Positions 52,049-60,942 of a stretch of DNA of 64,000 bases are shown one piece after another. Every line of letters starts with the position of its first letter. Position 1 is the stretch's first letter. Where the stretch lies: contig CAZIUE010000010.1 of NCBI GenBank assembly GCA_964542535.1, forward strand, positions 62,001 to 126,000. The letters are read 5' to 3'. The notes under the pieces are model-generated. The model saw nothing but the letters and a program-made list of their open reading frames with translations, ran no database searches and was not told where the DNA came from. The position numbers and the translations under genes are program-made. The DNA is from Pseudopelobacter sp964542535. GTDB lineage: Bacteria; Desulfobacterota; Desulfuromonadia; Geobacterales; Pseudopelobacteraceae.

Positions 52049-52180
52049 CCTCTGCCCTGGGCGTGGTTGCGCGGCAGGGGATGGTTGGATGGAAGGTTCA
52101 CCCGGACCGACGGTTTCATCACTATGGGCGGATGTGTGGCCCCGCTCTTGCAAGCACGCAGGTCTTCGGTGCCACTGATT
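52049..52180. repeat. Dispersed intergenic repeat, copy C
   Basis: Opens with CCTCTGCCCTGGGCGTG (52049-52065), 16 of 17 bases as in copy A, then CCCGGACCGACGG (52101-52113), GGCGGATGTGTGG (52127-52139) and CCGCTCTT (52142). It lies in the gap ahead of tpx. Confidence 0.6.
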
Positions 52181-52211
52181 CAGCATACTAAGATTGAAGA
52201 GGAGGATGTTA

Positions 52212-52721
52212 ATGAGCGAACGGACCGTAACCTTTATGGGTAATCCCCTGACCCTGCTCGGCTCGGAGCTGAAACCCGGTGCCAAGGCCCCTGACTTCTT
52301 CGTCCTGGACAACGGACTCGCTCCGGTGACGTTGGCCAGCTACACCGGCAAGGTGAAGATCATCTGCACGGTGCCGTCACTGGACACTCCGGTGTGCGAC
52401 ACCGAGACGCGGCGCTTCAACCAGGAGGCGGCCAACCTCAAGGGGGACGTGGTGGTGCTGACCATCAGCCAGGATCTTCCCTTTGCCCAGGGCCGCTGGT
52501 GCGGCGCGGCGGGGATTGACCGGGTGGTGACCCTTTCCGACTACCGTGACCGCGCCTTTGGCAGCGCCTACGGCGTGATGATCAAGGAGCTGATGCTCCT
52601 GGCCCGTGCCGTGTTCGTCCTGGATGCAAATGACGTCATCCGCTACATCCAGATCGTCCCCGAGATTACCGACGAACCGGACTATGCCGCTGCCCTGGAG
52701 GCGGCCCGGGCCCTGTTGTAG
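52212..52721 (+). CDS. tpx: Thiol peroxidase (Tpx, atypical 2-Cys peroxiredoxin)
   Basis: Reduces hydroperoxides. The peroxidatic cysteine is in PSLDTPVCDTETRRFN and the resolving one in AQGRWCGAAGI; the lead VTFMGNPLTLLG is the Tpx signature. 169 residues from ATG 52212, which has GAGGAGG seven bases before it; an ATG two codons upstream is in frame. Confidence 0.96.
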   Translation: MSERTVTFMGNPLTLLGSELKPGAKAPDFFVLDNGLAPVTLASYTGKVKIICTVPSLDTPVCDTETRRFNQEAANLKGDVVVLTISQDLPFAQGRWCGAAGIDRVVTLSDYRDRAFGSAYGVMIKELMLLARAVFVLDANDVIRYIQIVPEITDEPDYAAALEAARALL

Positions 52722-52800
52722 CTCTGATTCCGCCGGCGGTGGGCGATACTCCCCCCGCCGGCGGTGGATGTTCCCCGCCCCGCTTGTTTCGCGACCGTCG

Positions 52801-55188
52801 TCACAGTTCCCGTTCCACCCGTTTGATCATCAGCGAGTTGACCACCACCGATACCGATGAGAAGGCCATGGCAAGTCCGGCATACTCCGGCTTGAGGCTG
52901 ATGCCCAAGGGAGAGAGAAGCCCGGCGGCCACCGGAATCCCCAGGATATTGTACACCAGCGCCCAGAACAGATTCTGTCTGACCCTGGTCAGGGTGGCCC
53001 GGCCGATCCTGATGGCAGCCACCACGTCCAACAGGTCGTCGCGCATCAGTACGATGTCGCCGGTCTCCTTTGCTACGTCGGTGCCGCCGCCGATGGCGAT
53101 GCCGATGTCGGCCTGGGCCAGGGCCGGGGCGTCGTTGATGCCGTCCCCCACCATGGCGGTAATCACTCCCCCCTGCTGGTACTGTCTGACCAGGTCCTGC
53201 TTGCGGTCCGGCAGAACCTGGGCCTCGAACTGGTCAACCCCCACCTGCTCGGCCACCATGGCCGCCACATCCTGGTGGTCACCGGTGATCATGCAGGTCC
53301 TGATCCCCATGGCGCGCAATTCCTGCACGGCCCGCCGCGAGTGCGGCTTGAGCGTGTCGGCGAAGGCCGCCACCCCCACCAGGGTCCCGCCGGCGGCCAC
53401 GAAGATCAGCGACTTTCCCTCCCGTGCCAGCTCGGCGCTCTGAACCTTCAAGGGGCTCAGGCTGATCCCCTCCTGTTCCATCAGGCGCTCGTTGCCCACC
53501 GTCAGGCTGAAGCCGGCGTAGCTGCAGGTGATCCCGTAACCGGCCCGTTCCTGGATGTCGGCCGCCTGCCCCGGCTGCATGCCGGCCTCTTCCGCGGCCT
53601 TGAGCACGGCCTGGCCCAGGGGGTGGGTGGAACCGGCCTCCGCCGTTGCCAGGCATTCCAGCAGCCGCTCCCGGTCAACGCCGCGAACCGGAATCAGGTC
53701 GGTCATGGCGGGGATGCCGCTGGTCAGGGTGCCGGTTTTGTCCAGGAGCAGCACGTGCAGGCGGGATATGATCTCCAGGGCAGAGCCGCGCTTCACCAGG
53801 ATGCCGCGCCCCAGGGCGATACCGCTGCCGACCATGATGGCGGTGGGGGTGGCCAGCCCCATGGCGCAGGGACAGGCAATGACGATCACGGCGATGGCGA
53901 AGCGGAAGGCGGTCAGGAACGGGGAGTGGAGGAGGAAGAGCCAGGCAAAGAAGGTGATCAGGGAGATGACGATCACGGCCGGCACGAACCAGCTTGAGAC
54001 CGCGTCGGCAAAGCGCTGGATGGGGGCCTTGTCTCCCTGGGCTTCCCGCACCATGCGCACGATCTGGGAGAGCAGGGTCTCTTCGCCGATGCGGGTGGCC
54101 CGCACGCGCAGCACGCCATTAGTGTTGATGGTGGCCCCGGTAACGCTGTCGCCGGGCTGCTTCAGCACCGGCAGGGACTCGCCGGTGATCATGGATTCGT
54201 TCACCGCGCCGCTCCCCTCCACCACCTGTCCGTCCACGGGGATGATCTCGCCGGGGCGCACCAGCAGCAGGTCTCCGACCCTGACCAGGGAGGCGGGGAT
54301 CTCCTTCTCCCCCTGGTCGGTGAGCAGGCGGGCCCTGTCGCTCTGCAGGTGCAGCAGCTTTTTCAGCGCTTCGCCCGCCTTGCCCCGGGCGCGGGCCTCC
54401 AGGTATTTGCCCAGTCGGATGAAGGCGATGAGCATGGCCGATGTCTCGAAGAACACCCCGTGCCCGGGGCCCAGCAGGCCGGAATAGGAGAGCAGGGAAT
54501 AGCCGTAGGCGGCGGAGGTTCCCAGGGCAACCAGCAGGTCCATGGTGGCGCTTCCACTGCGCAGGGCCGCCCATGCGCCGCGATAGAAGGCAAGGCCGGC
54601 GGAGAATTGCAGCACCGTTGCCAGGAGCCAGTTGAGCTGCATGACGGCTCGGTTGTGGTGCATCCCCATGGTGAACATGATCGGCAGCGATAGCAGGAGC
54701 GAGAAGATCATCCAGGCGCGCTGGGAACGGAGCTCGTCCCGGGCAGACGTGTCCCCGGCCGCCAGGTCCACCGGTGTGTAACCCACATCCCGTACCAGCC
54801 GGAAGATGCTCTCCTGGTCAAGTGTCCGGTGGTCGAAGCGGACGAAGGCCGTTTCCGTTGCCAGATTGACCAGGGCGCTGTCGATGGCCGGCTCCTGGTT
54901 CAGCCTCGTCTCCAGGCGGTTGACGCAGGATGCGCAGTGCAGTCCGCGCACGCCGAAGGTCAGTTCACCCCTGGGGTGCGGTCGGGTAACGGAGAAGCCC
55001 AGCTTCTCCACGGCGGCGGCGATCGCCGCAACGGACGTGGTTGCCTCGTCATGGGTGACGAGCAGCTCCTGGAGCGCCAGGTTAACGCTGGCCGTTGCGA
55101 CCCCCTCCAGGGCGGAGACGGCCTTTTCGATGCGGGTGGCGCAGCTGGCGCAGGACATCCCGGTGATGCTCATGATGGTCGTGGTCAT
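52801..55188 (-). CDS. copA: Copper-exporting P1B-type ATPase
   Basis: 795 residues. Two N-terminal metal-binding domains: GMSC13-ASC16 and LHC85-ASC88. Eight membrane segments with the transmembrane CPC at 439-441 (ACPCAMGLATP), actuator TGES, phosphorylation D483 in DKTGTLTSG, HP motif in THPLGQ and GDGINDAPAL. This is Cu(I) export from the cytoplasm, complementing the cus pump that clears the periplasm. It is last in a minus-strand row after the AI-2E permease. Confidence 0.96.
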   Translation of the reverse strand: MTTTIMSITGMSCASCATRIEKAVSALEGVATASVNLALQELLVTHDEATTSVAAIAAAVEKLGFSVTRPHPRGELTFGVRGLHCASCVNRLETRLNQEPAIDSALVNLATETAFVRFDHRTLDQESIFRLVRDVGYTPVDLAAGDTSARDELRSQRAWMIFSLLLSLPIMFTMGMHHNRAVMQLNWLLATVLQFSAGLAFYRGAWAALRSGSATMDLLVALGTSAAYGYSLLSYSGLLGPGHGVFFETSAMLIAFIRLGKYLEARARGKAGEALKKLLHLQSDRARLLTDQGEKEIPASLVRVGDLLLVRPGEIIPVDGQVVEGSGAVNESMITGESLPVLKQPGDSVTGATINTNGVLRVRATRIGEETLLSQIVRMVREAQGDKAPIQRFADAVSSWFVPAVIVISLITFFAWLFLLHSPFLTAFRFAIAVIVIACPCAMGLATPTAIMVGSGIALGRGILVKRGSALEIISRLHVLLLDKTGTLTSGIPAMTDLIPVRGVDRERLLECLATAEAGSTHPLGQAVLKAAEEAGMQPGQAADIQERAGYGITCSYAGFSLTVGNERLMEQEGISLSPLKVQSAELAREGKSLIFVAAGGTLVGVAAFADTLKPHSRRAVQELRAMGIRTCMITGDHQDVAAMVAEQVGVDQFEAQVLPDRKQDLVRQYQQGGVITAMVGDGINDAPALAQADIGIAIGGGTDVAKETGDIVLMRDDLLDVVAAIRIGRATLTRVRQNLFWALVYNILGIPVAAGLLSPLGISLKPEYAGLAMAFSSVSVVVNSLMIKRVEREL

Positions 55189-55333
55189 ACGAGTGCTCCG
55201 GAAACGTCCGGCCAGTGGCGACGCGCAACGCGGTCCGGCGCCGCTTTTCCGGGAACTGTCCGCCCGGCTGGCCTGGCGTGTGGTGCTGGGGTTGTTGTGT
55301 ACGGCGGGCCGGTGTGCGTGACTCTCCGGCGGA

Positions 55334-56389
55334 TCAGATTTCGATATCCCCCCTGAGGTAGTATCCCCAGGTTATCTTTATGGCCGCGGCGATGGGGAGC
55401 GCCAGCATGATCCCCCAAAACCCCAGCAGTTCCCCCAGCGCCATGACCATGACGATGGTCATGAGCGGGTTCAGGTTCATGGACTCCTTGAAGATGAGGG
55501 GCTTGATGATATACCCCTCCAGGAAATAGATCAGGGAAAAGGCGAAGGCGGTCTGGGCGAGAAGGGTGATGCTCTGGTATTGGAACCAGGCGAAAAACAG
55601 GGCCGGCACTGTTGCGAGCAACACGCCGATGAAGGGGAGCACCGATGCCGCACCGGCGAAGATGCCGCAGAAAATCGGGTGGGGGATGTCCAGGAACAGC
55701 AGTGCCAGCATGGCCAGCAGCGCCACGATGATCGAGACGATCACCTGGCCCCGCAGATAGCCGCCGATGCTGTTGTTGACCTCCAGGCCGATGGCAATGG
55801 CGATGGCGCGGCGTTTTTCCGGAAGCCAGGATTTGAGGGTCTCGATGACGGTCTGTTTGTAGTACAGCATGAAAAAGACCAGAATCGGCGAGAGGACGAT
55901 GTTGAAGATGTTGAAGAAGATGCTGCTGCCAAAGGAGTAGACCACCACCCCCGCCCTCTGGACCGTGGAGTCGATGTTGCTGGAGGCTTTGTCGATCAGC
56001 CACTGGATCTCTTCCGAACCGTAGCGGTCGGGAAGTCTGGTCTTCCACTCCATGGCGATCTGCTTGAGCTTCTGGATGTAGAGCGGCAGATCGTGGACAA
56101 AACCGTCCCATCCCATGGTCAACTTGGGCACCATGATGGCCAGGAAGAAGAGGCTGAGGAGGGTCAGCAACGCGTACAGTACCAGCAGGGCGCGGGTACG
56201 GCGGACACCCCGCTCTTCGATCCTGATCACCAGCGGGTCCAGCAGATAGGCAATGACCCAGGAGAGGAGGAAACAGGATACGGTGTGCCGCAGGGCGTAA
56301 CCTGCTGCTGCCATCAGGCAGAGCAGCAGGATGACGGCGATCAGTTTGCCGTAGTCACTACGGTGCGCGCCATGGAGCGGGTGACTCAC
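55334..56389 (-). CDS. AI-2E family (PerM/YdiK-like) membrane protein
   Basis: 351 residues, eight hydrophobic segments. The family segments LLSWVIAYLLDPLV, FCGIFAGAASVLPFIGVLLATVPALFFAWF and EGYIIKPLIFKESMNLNPLMTIVMVMALGELLGFWGIMLALPIAA are clear. Substrates differ among family members (signal molecules, Na+/H+), so none is assigned. Confidence 0.9.
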   Translation of the reverse strand: MSHPLHGAHRSDYGKLIAVILLLCLMAAAGYALRHTVSCFLLSWVIAYLLDPLVIRIEERGVRRTRALLVLYALLTLLSLFFLAIMVPKLTMGWDGFVHDLPLYIQKLKQIAMEWKTRLPDRYGSEEIQWLIDKASSNIDSTVQRAGVVVYSFGSSIFFNIFNIVLSPILVFFMLYYKQTVIETLKSWLPEKRRAIAIAIGLEVNNSIGGYLRGQVIVSIIVALLAMLALLFLDIPHPIFCGIFAGAASVLPFIGVLLATVPALFFAWFQYQSITLLAQTAFAFSLIYFLEGYIIKPLIFKESMNLNPLMTIVMVMALGELLGFWGIMLALPIAAAIKITWGYYLRGDIEI

Positions 56390-56402
56390 GTCTGCACCCG
56401 CT

Positions 56403-56858
56403 TCAGACGCGGGAAAGGGTTGCGGAGAGGGTCTCGATGGTAAACAGGTTGTTGACTTCCAGCCACTGCCTGACCCGGCTGGTAAGGAATTCGTCCTTGA
56501 TTTCGTTCAGGCGTGCCAGTTCTTCGGGAAAGAACGAGAGAATGTCGTTCAGGTTGCCGAAGGGTTTTCTGCCGTTAATGGAGCTGCCCAGCAGTTGCTT
56601 CAGTCCGGCGTCTTCGATGGCGCCGATGAAGCCGTTCATGATCTGACGTTCCACGCTGTAATCGAAGCGGGGGATCTCCAGGAACCGTTCCCGGTTGCTC
56701 TCCATCTGCCGCCAGAACTCATCGTCTTCGAGCGTGGCGGGGACAAAGAAAATTTCACCTGTCTGGTTGTCCAGAAAGTAGACCCGGTTTCCTTGGCCGC
56801 TGCTGAATGCGTCGAGCAACTCATCCCAGACAATTTCAACGTTGTGCACAAATGCCAT
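56403..56858 (-). CDS. UPF0158 family protein
   Basis: 151 residues with family features VYFLDNQTGEIFFVP, the RFLEIPRFDYSVERQIMNGFI block and a C-terminal NLFTIETL. Function is unknown. It precedes the AI-2E permease gene by 13 bases. Confidence 0.85.
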   Translation of the reverse strand: MAFVHNVEIVWDELLDAFSSGQGNRVYFLDNQTGEIFFVPATLEDDEFWRQMESNRERFLEIPRFDYSVERQIMNGFIGAIEDAGLKQLLGSSINGRKPFGNLNDILSFFPEELARLNEIKDEFLTSRVRQWLEVNNLFTIETLSATLSRV

Positions 56859-56918
56859 GTGTCAGACCTCTATTCCTTGTTGACTTCCGCGGGGCGTGAC
56901 AGCACAATTTGCCCCACT

Positions 56919-57650
56919 ATGCGTACGATCTTTCTCGCCGATGCCCACCTTGCGTCCCCCGACGATTTCAACTACCGCATGCTGCTGCGCTTCCTGAACG
57001 ACCTGCGGGGCCGGACCGAAACCCTGTACATCATGGGAGACCTGTTCGACTTCTGGGTCGGTTTTTCCTCCCAACCCTTCCGGCAGTACGACCCGCTGCT
57101 GGATACGCTGCTGAAACTGCGGCGGAGCGGTTGTCGTCTGGTCTACTTCGAGGGCAACCATGATTTTCACCTGGGAAGCGTCTTCCATCAGGACCTGGCA
57201 GCCGAGGTGCATACCGGGCCGGCCATCCGCGTCGTGCAGGGTAAACGGCTCTTCCTCTGTCACGGCGACCAGATCAACCGGGCTGACCATGGCTACCGCC
57301 TGTTGCGTCTCGTTCTGCGCAACTGCCTGACCGCCGCGGCGGTCAGGCACGTTCCGCCCGCACTGGCGCTGCGTATCAGGGAGCGCCTTCAACACGCCAG
57401 CCGCTCCAGTTACGGAGCCAAATCAATGCGCTGGGACTATGGTCGCATTATCCGCGACTTTGCCCGCACCGTCCAAGGTATGGGCTGCTCCGGCCTTGTC
57501 ACCGGGCACTTTCACCTGGGGTTCTGCGAGGACCTGCCGGGCGGCTCCTTTACGATCCTCTCCCTGGGGGAGTGGCAGGGGCGTCTGCAGTACGGCGAGA
57601 TGGTGGCGGGCAGACTTGTCTTGCGCGACTACCTTGCGCAACATCCGTGA
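56919..57650 (+). CDS. lpxH: LpxH-like UDP-2,3-diacylglucosamine diphosphatase
   Basis: Calcineurin-like metal-site motifs are present: FLADAHL (D, H), IMGDLFDFWVG, EGNHDFH, CHGDQINR and VTGHFHLG. LpxH removes UMP in lipid A synthesis; the GDLFDFW phrase and length 243 favour it over general phosphoesterases. The canonical LpxH has GNRDF where this has GNHDF, so a related LpxI-independent variant is possible. ATG 56919 begins the first metal strand. Confidence 0.85.
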   Translation: MRTIFLADAHLASPDDFNYRMLLRFLNDLRGRTETLYIMGDLFDFWVGFSSQPFRQYDPLLDTLLKLRRSGCRLVYFEGNHDFHLGSVFHQDLAAEVHTGPAIRVVQGKRLFLCHGDQINRADHGYRLLRLVLRNCLTAAAVRHVPPALALRIRERLQHASRSSYGAKSMRWDYGRIIRDFARTVQGMGCSGLVTGHFHLGFCEDLPGGSFTILSLGEWQGRLQYGEMVAGRLVLRDYLAQHP

Positions 57651-57668
57651 GGGGTGTTCATGCTCCTC

Positions 57669-59051
57669 TCAGGGAGTTGCCTCCCGCTCGAAAAAAGCCG
57701 CCAGGGCCTGCTGACCCACCTGGGATGACTTGATCTTCCAGCGATCCTGGTTGATCACCAGCGCTACCAGGGCGATACGCGGATTCCGGGCCGGCGCGAA
57801 GGCGGCGAACCAGGAATAGTGTCCCGGTGGATCGGTTCCGTCAATGGAGCCGGTCTTGGCGCAGATGTCCACATCCAAAAGCGGCCGCCCCCGCCGGTCG
57901 TGGAAGGCTTTGCGGGAGGTGCCGGTGGTGACGGTACTGGAAAGCATGCGGGCCAGGGATTGGGCGGTTTCGGGAGAGACGAGGCGGCGGACTTCGCGGG
58001 GCGTGTGGGTGAAACGCGCCTTTCCGGATGAACTGATCAGGCTCTCGGTCAGGCCGGGGGACATCATTCGGCCATTGTTGGCGATGGCCGCCATCATGGC
58101 CGCCGCATGCAGCGGAGAAATCTTGACGTCGTGATCCAGCCCCGCCCCCATGAGCATCAGTCCGTGCTGGTCCTGGGGTTCGGCTGCCTGGCTCTCCCGG
58201 ACCGGGATGCCGGCCAGCAGCTTCTGGTTGAAGCCGAACCTGTTGACGGAGCGCATGACGTTGGTCTTGCCGGCGATATCGGCCGCGACCCTGCCATAGA
58301 CCGGGTTAACGGATTTGCCCATGGCATAGCTCACATCCAGGCTGTTGTTCCTGCCGCCAGGGGTAGCCTGCCAGGAGCGGGGGCTCTCGGAGACGAAGCC
58401 GCCGCGGAACTCCACCACAGTGTCGGGGGTCATGAGCCTGTTTTCCAGGGCCGCCGAGGCGGTTACGATCTTGAACAGCGAGGCCATGGGGTAGAGGTCA
58501 AAGAAGGCGTGGCGTTCCCATTCCGGGTTGATGGACGAATGGGCGGTCATGGCCAGGATCCTGCCGGTTGCCGGTTCGATGGCAACAAAGACACCATAGG
58601 GCACGTCCCTGTCGGCCATGAAGTCGTGGACCCGTTTCTGCAGATCGCCCTGGATGGTATAGAGCAGCGTGTCGCCCTTGCCTGTCCGGGCCGTAAAGCG
58701 GTCCTGGTCCATGACGGCGGAATCCAGCAGTGAGGTGGCGATCTGGAAGGGGCTGGCGTCGGGCTGTCTGGCTGCCAGCGCCAGGCGGGGGGTCTGGCTG
58801 CGCTGGTTCTGGAACCAGGTCGCCACGCCCCTGGCGGCGGCGGGTATGGCCCGCAGGGTATGGAAGCAGAGCGGCACAACAACCGCCAGTGCCGCCAGTG
58901 CCAGCAGCAGACGGGTGATGCGGCGCTTTTCCTCTCCGGACAGGCCCGGCCGCCGCGAGGCAGCAAGCCTCCTGTTGCCTCTGTGCGTCCTGGAGGAGGA
59001 GAACAGGGCCGGAAGGCGTTTTTTCTGGGTCAGATGTTTGAGGTCCTGCAT
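57669..59051 (-). CDS. Penicillin-binding transpeptidase without glycosyltransferase domain
   Basis: A membrane anchor (LLALAALAVVVPLCFHTL) is followed by a periplasmic transpeptidase with SxxK (SLFK), SxN (SVN) and KTG (KTGS) motifs. At 460 residues it lacks the transglycosylase domain of class A enzymes and has no obvious class B pedestal domain, so it looks like a short PBP similar to penicillin-binding domains of the PbpA/MrcA C-terminal half. The peptidoglycan cross-linking role is inferred. Two basic regions flank the anchor. Confidence 0.85.
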   Translation of the reverse strand: MQDLKHLTQKKRLPALFSSSRTHRGNRRLAASRRPGLSGEEKRRITRLLLALAALAVVVPLCFHTLRAIPAAARGVATWFQNQRSQTPRLALAARQPDASPFQIATSLLDSAVMDQDRFTARTGKGDTLLYTIQGDLQKRVHDFMADRDVPYGVFVAIEPATGRILAMTAHSSINPEWERHAFFDLYPMASLFKIVTASAALENRLMTPDTVVEFRGGFVSESPRSWQATPGGRNNSLDVSYAMGKSVNPVYGRVAADIAGKTNVMRSVNRFGFNQKLLAGIPVRESQAAEPQDQHGLMLMGAGLDHDVKISPLHAAAMMAAIANNGRMMSPGLTESLISSSGKARFTHTPREVRRLVSPETAQSLARMLSSTVTTGTSRKAFHDRRGRPLLDVDICAKTGSIDGTDPPGHYSWFAAFAPARNPRIALVALVINQDRWKIKSSQVGQQALAAFFEREATP

Positions 59052-59106
59052 GGCATCCCGGGGTGTGTGAGTTGTGCGAGACTATACAGGTTAATCGCGG
59101 TTTTTG

Positions 59107-60780
59107 TCAATCCATCAGGACCGGCTCGTCCGGCCAGAAGCGGCGCTGGAGTTCTTTCAGCAGCGGCGAAAGGGTTGAACGGTCGTTGGCGGCGATCATG
59201 ATGGCGTCGTTGGTGCGGGCGAACTGGCGCACCCTGAGGAAGGCGAGAGTGTCGTTCTGTTTCAGCCCGGCCAGAAGATCGGACTTGTTGAATACCAGTA
59301 CGCGGGGTTTGTCACCCAGCTCCAGCTCCTCCAGGATGCGGTTCACCTGCTGAATGTGCGCTTCGAAACGGGGGTTGGAGGCGTCCACCACGTGCAGCAG
59401 CAGGTCGGCATCGCGCAACTCTTCCAAGGTGGCCTTGAAGGCGCCCAGGAGCGAGGCGGGGAGTGAACGGATGAACCCGACCGTGTCGGTGACGATTACC
59501 TCCCGGTCGCGGGGGAAACGCAGCCTGCGGGTGGAGGTATCCAGAGTGGCGAAGAGCAGGTCCTCGGTGAAGACCCTGCTCTTGGTGAGGGTGTTGAGCA
59601 GGGTTGATTTGCCGGCATTGGTGTAGCCGACAATGGAGATGATCGGTACCCGGGCCTTGACCCGGCGCCGCCGACGCTGGTCACGGCCGCGGGAGAGTTC
59701 CTGCAGCTCCCGCTCCAGGCTGGCGATGCGGTCGCGGATACGGCGACGGTCGGTCTCCAGTTTGGTCTCCCCTGGTCCGCGACCGCCGATGCCCCCCATC
59801 AGCCGCGACATCTGCACCCCCCGTCCGGTCAGGCGCGGCAGCAGGTACTTCAGCTGGGCAAGCTCCACCTGCACCTTGCCGTCCAGTGTCTGGGCCCGGC
59901 GGGCGAAGATGTCCAGGATCAGCTGGCTGCGGTCGATAACCTTCAGCTCGGTCATGGCGGAGATGGAGCGGATTTGGGCCGGAGTCAGCTCCTGGTCGAA
60001 GATCAGCATGGTGGCGCCACGTTGCAGTGCCCGGATGACCACGTCGCGCATCTTGCCTTCCCCCATCAGGAAGCGGGGGTTGAGGCTGCGCGGCCGCTGA
60101 ATGAACTCGTCCAGGGCCTCGATGCGGGCGGTGCGGGCCAGCTCGCGCAGTTCCATGACGGAATCCTCCGCCTCCTGGCGCGTCCCTTCCACGGTGACGG
60201 AGATCAGAATCGCCCGTTCCAGTGCCTCGGCTCCGGTGCTTCTGACCCGCGTGGAGCGGGACAGGTTCTCTTCCAACTCCTCCAGAAAACGGTTGCACTC
60301 CAGGTCAATCCGTTCGAAGGGGGTGATCGGGCCGGTGGTGGCGGGCGGGCCGGAGCTGGCCGGAGAGAGCCAGGCCAACTGGGCGGTCAAGCGTGCCTTT
60401 TCGGGGGAGAACAGCAGGGCCGCCACCAGGTCCAGCCGCAACAGGGACAGGTCGGTCAGGTCGTCCTCGCTGAGCGGCTCGTTCTTCAGGTGCGTGTGGA
60501 TCAGGCGCAGCCCGCGCAGGGGGCGCTTTCCCAGAGGGTAGTCCTTGAGTTCCGGAATCACCACCCCCCGTTCGTCCCCCACAATGACGTACTCCACCAT
60601 GCCGGCCCGGTTGATCAGGATACCGATCTGGCGGCGGATGTCGAGGGAGAGCTCCACCAACCGGGCGGCCAGTTCCTGGGTGCAGAACTCGGTCTGCGGC
60701 GTGCGCCGACGGTAGAGCCGTTCCAGAGACTGGATCTGGCTGGTTTTCAACCCTGCGAGATTGCCGAATGGTTCTTTGAT
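59107..60780 (-). CDS. hflX: Ribosome-associated GTPase HflX
   Basis: Domain layout: N-terminal HflX domain, coiled coil, GTPase with P-loop VGYTNAGKSTLLN, DTVGF switch II, NKSD, and a C-terminal tail. HflX splits stalled ribosomes. The open frame begins at a TTG at 60882, directly after the fabI terminator, but a good promoter lies inside it (60826-60854) and GGGGAG at 60788-60793 stands seven bases before an ATC at 60778-60780, where homologous sequence seems to begin (IKEPFGNLAGLKTSQIQ). I therefore show the shorter form and flag an unusual AUC start as unproven. A TTG at 60753 is another candidate. Confidence 0.9.
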   Translation of the reverse strand: MKEPFGNLAGLKTSQIQSLERLYRRRTPQTEFCTQELAARLVELSLDIRRQIGILINRAGMVEYVIVGDERGVVIPELKDYPLGKRPLRGLRLIHTHLKNEPLSEDDLTDLSLLRLDLVAALLFSPEKARLTAQLAWLSPASSGPPATTGPITPFERIDLECNRFLEELEENLSRSTRVRSTGAEALERAILISVTVEGTRQEAEDSVMELRELARTARIEALDEFIQRPRSLNPRFLMGEGKMRDVVIRALQRGATMLIFDQELTPAQIRSISAMTELKVIDRSQLILDIFARRAQTLDGKVQVELAQLKYLLPRLTGRGVQMSRLMGGIGGRGPGETKLETDRRRIRDRIASLERELQELSRGRDQRRRRRVKARVPIISIVGYTNAGKSTLLNTLTKSRVFTEDLLFATLDTSTRRLRFPRDREVIVTDTVGFIRSLPASLLGAFKATLEELRDADLLLHVVDASNPRFEAHIQQVNRILEELELGDKPRVLVFNKSDLLAGLKQNDTLAFLRVRQFARTNDAIMIAANDRSTLSPLLKELQRRFWPDEPVLMD

Positions 60781-60825
60781 GTGATGGCTCCCCTGCTTTC
60801 GGAACGTGAAACGGAACTGTGGGTC

Positions 60826-60854
60826 AGGATAGTATTTCCGTGTACCGATGGCAA
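60826..60854 (-). promoter_or_regulatory. Sigma-70-like promoter of hflX
   Basis: On the minus strand TTGCCA (60849-60854), a 17-base spacer and TATCCT (60826-60831). It lies inside the longer open frame, so that frame cannot be translated in full from this transcript. Confidence 0.55.
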
Positions 60855-60888
60855 GCACGGCAGTCACGGGACGAGGCGGCAACGAAGA

Positions 60889-60918
60889 GGCCCTGGAACG
60901 CTTTTGTCGTCCAGGGCC
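60889..60918 (-). terminator. Hairpin after fabI
   Basis: GGCCCTGGA (60889-60897) pairs with TCCAGGGCC (60910-60918). The following T-run on minus is short (TCTTCGTT), so termination is probable, not certain. Confidence 0.55.
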
Positions 60919-60942
60919 CCGTTTCCAGGCTGTGTTTCGGGG

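Noticed and set aside
52730..52764. Pair of CCGCCGGCGG palindromes between tpx and copA as a terminator or site
   Set aside because: No T-run on either strand and simple GC-rich self-complementarity; not enough to call.
55200..55330. Possible fourth copy of the intergenic repeat
   Set aside because: Only general GC-rich resemblance; the ordered blocks are missing.
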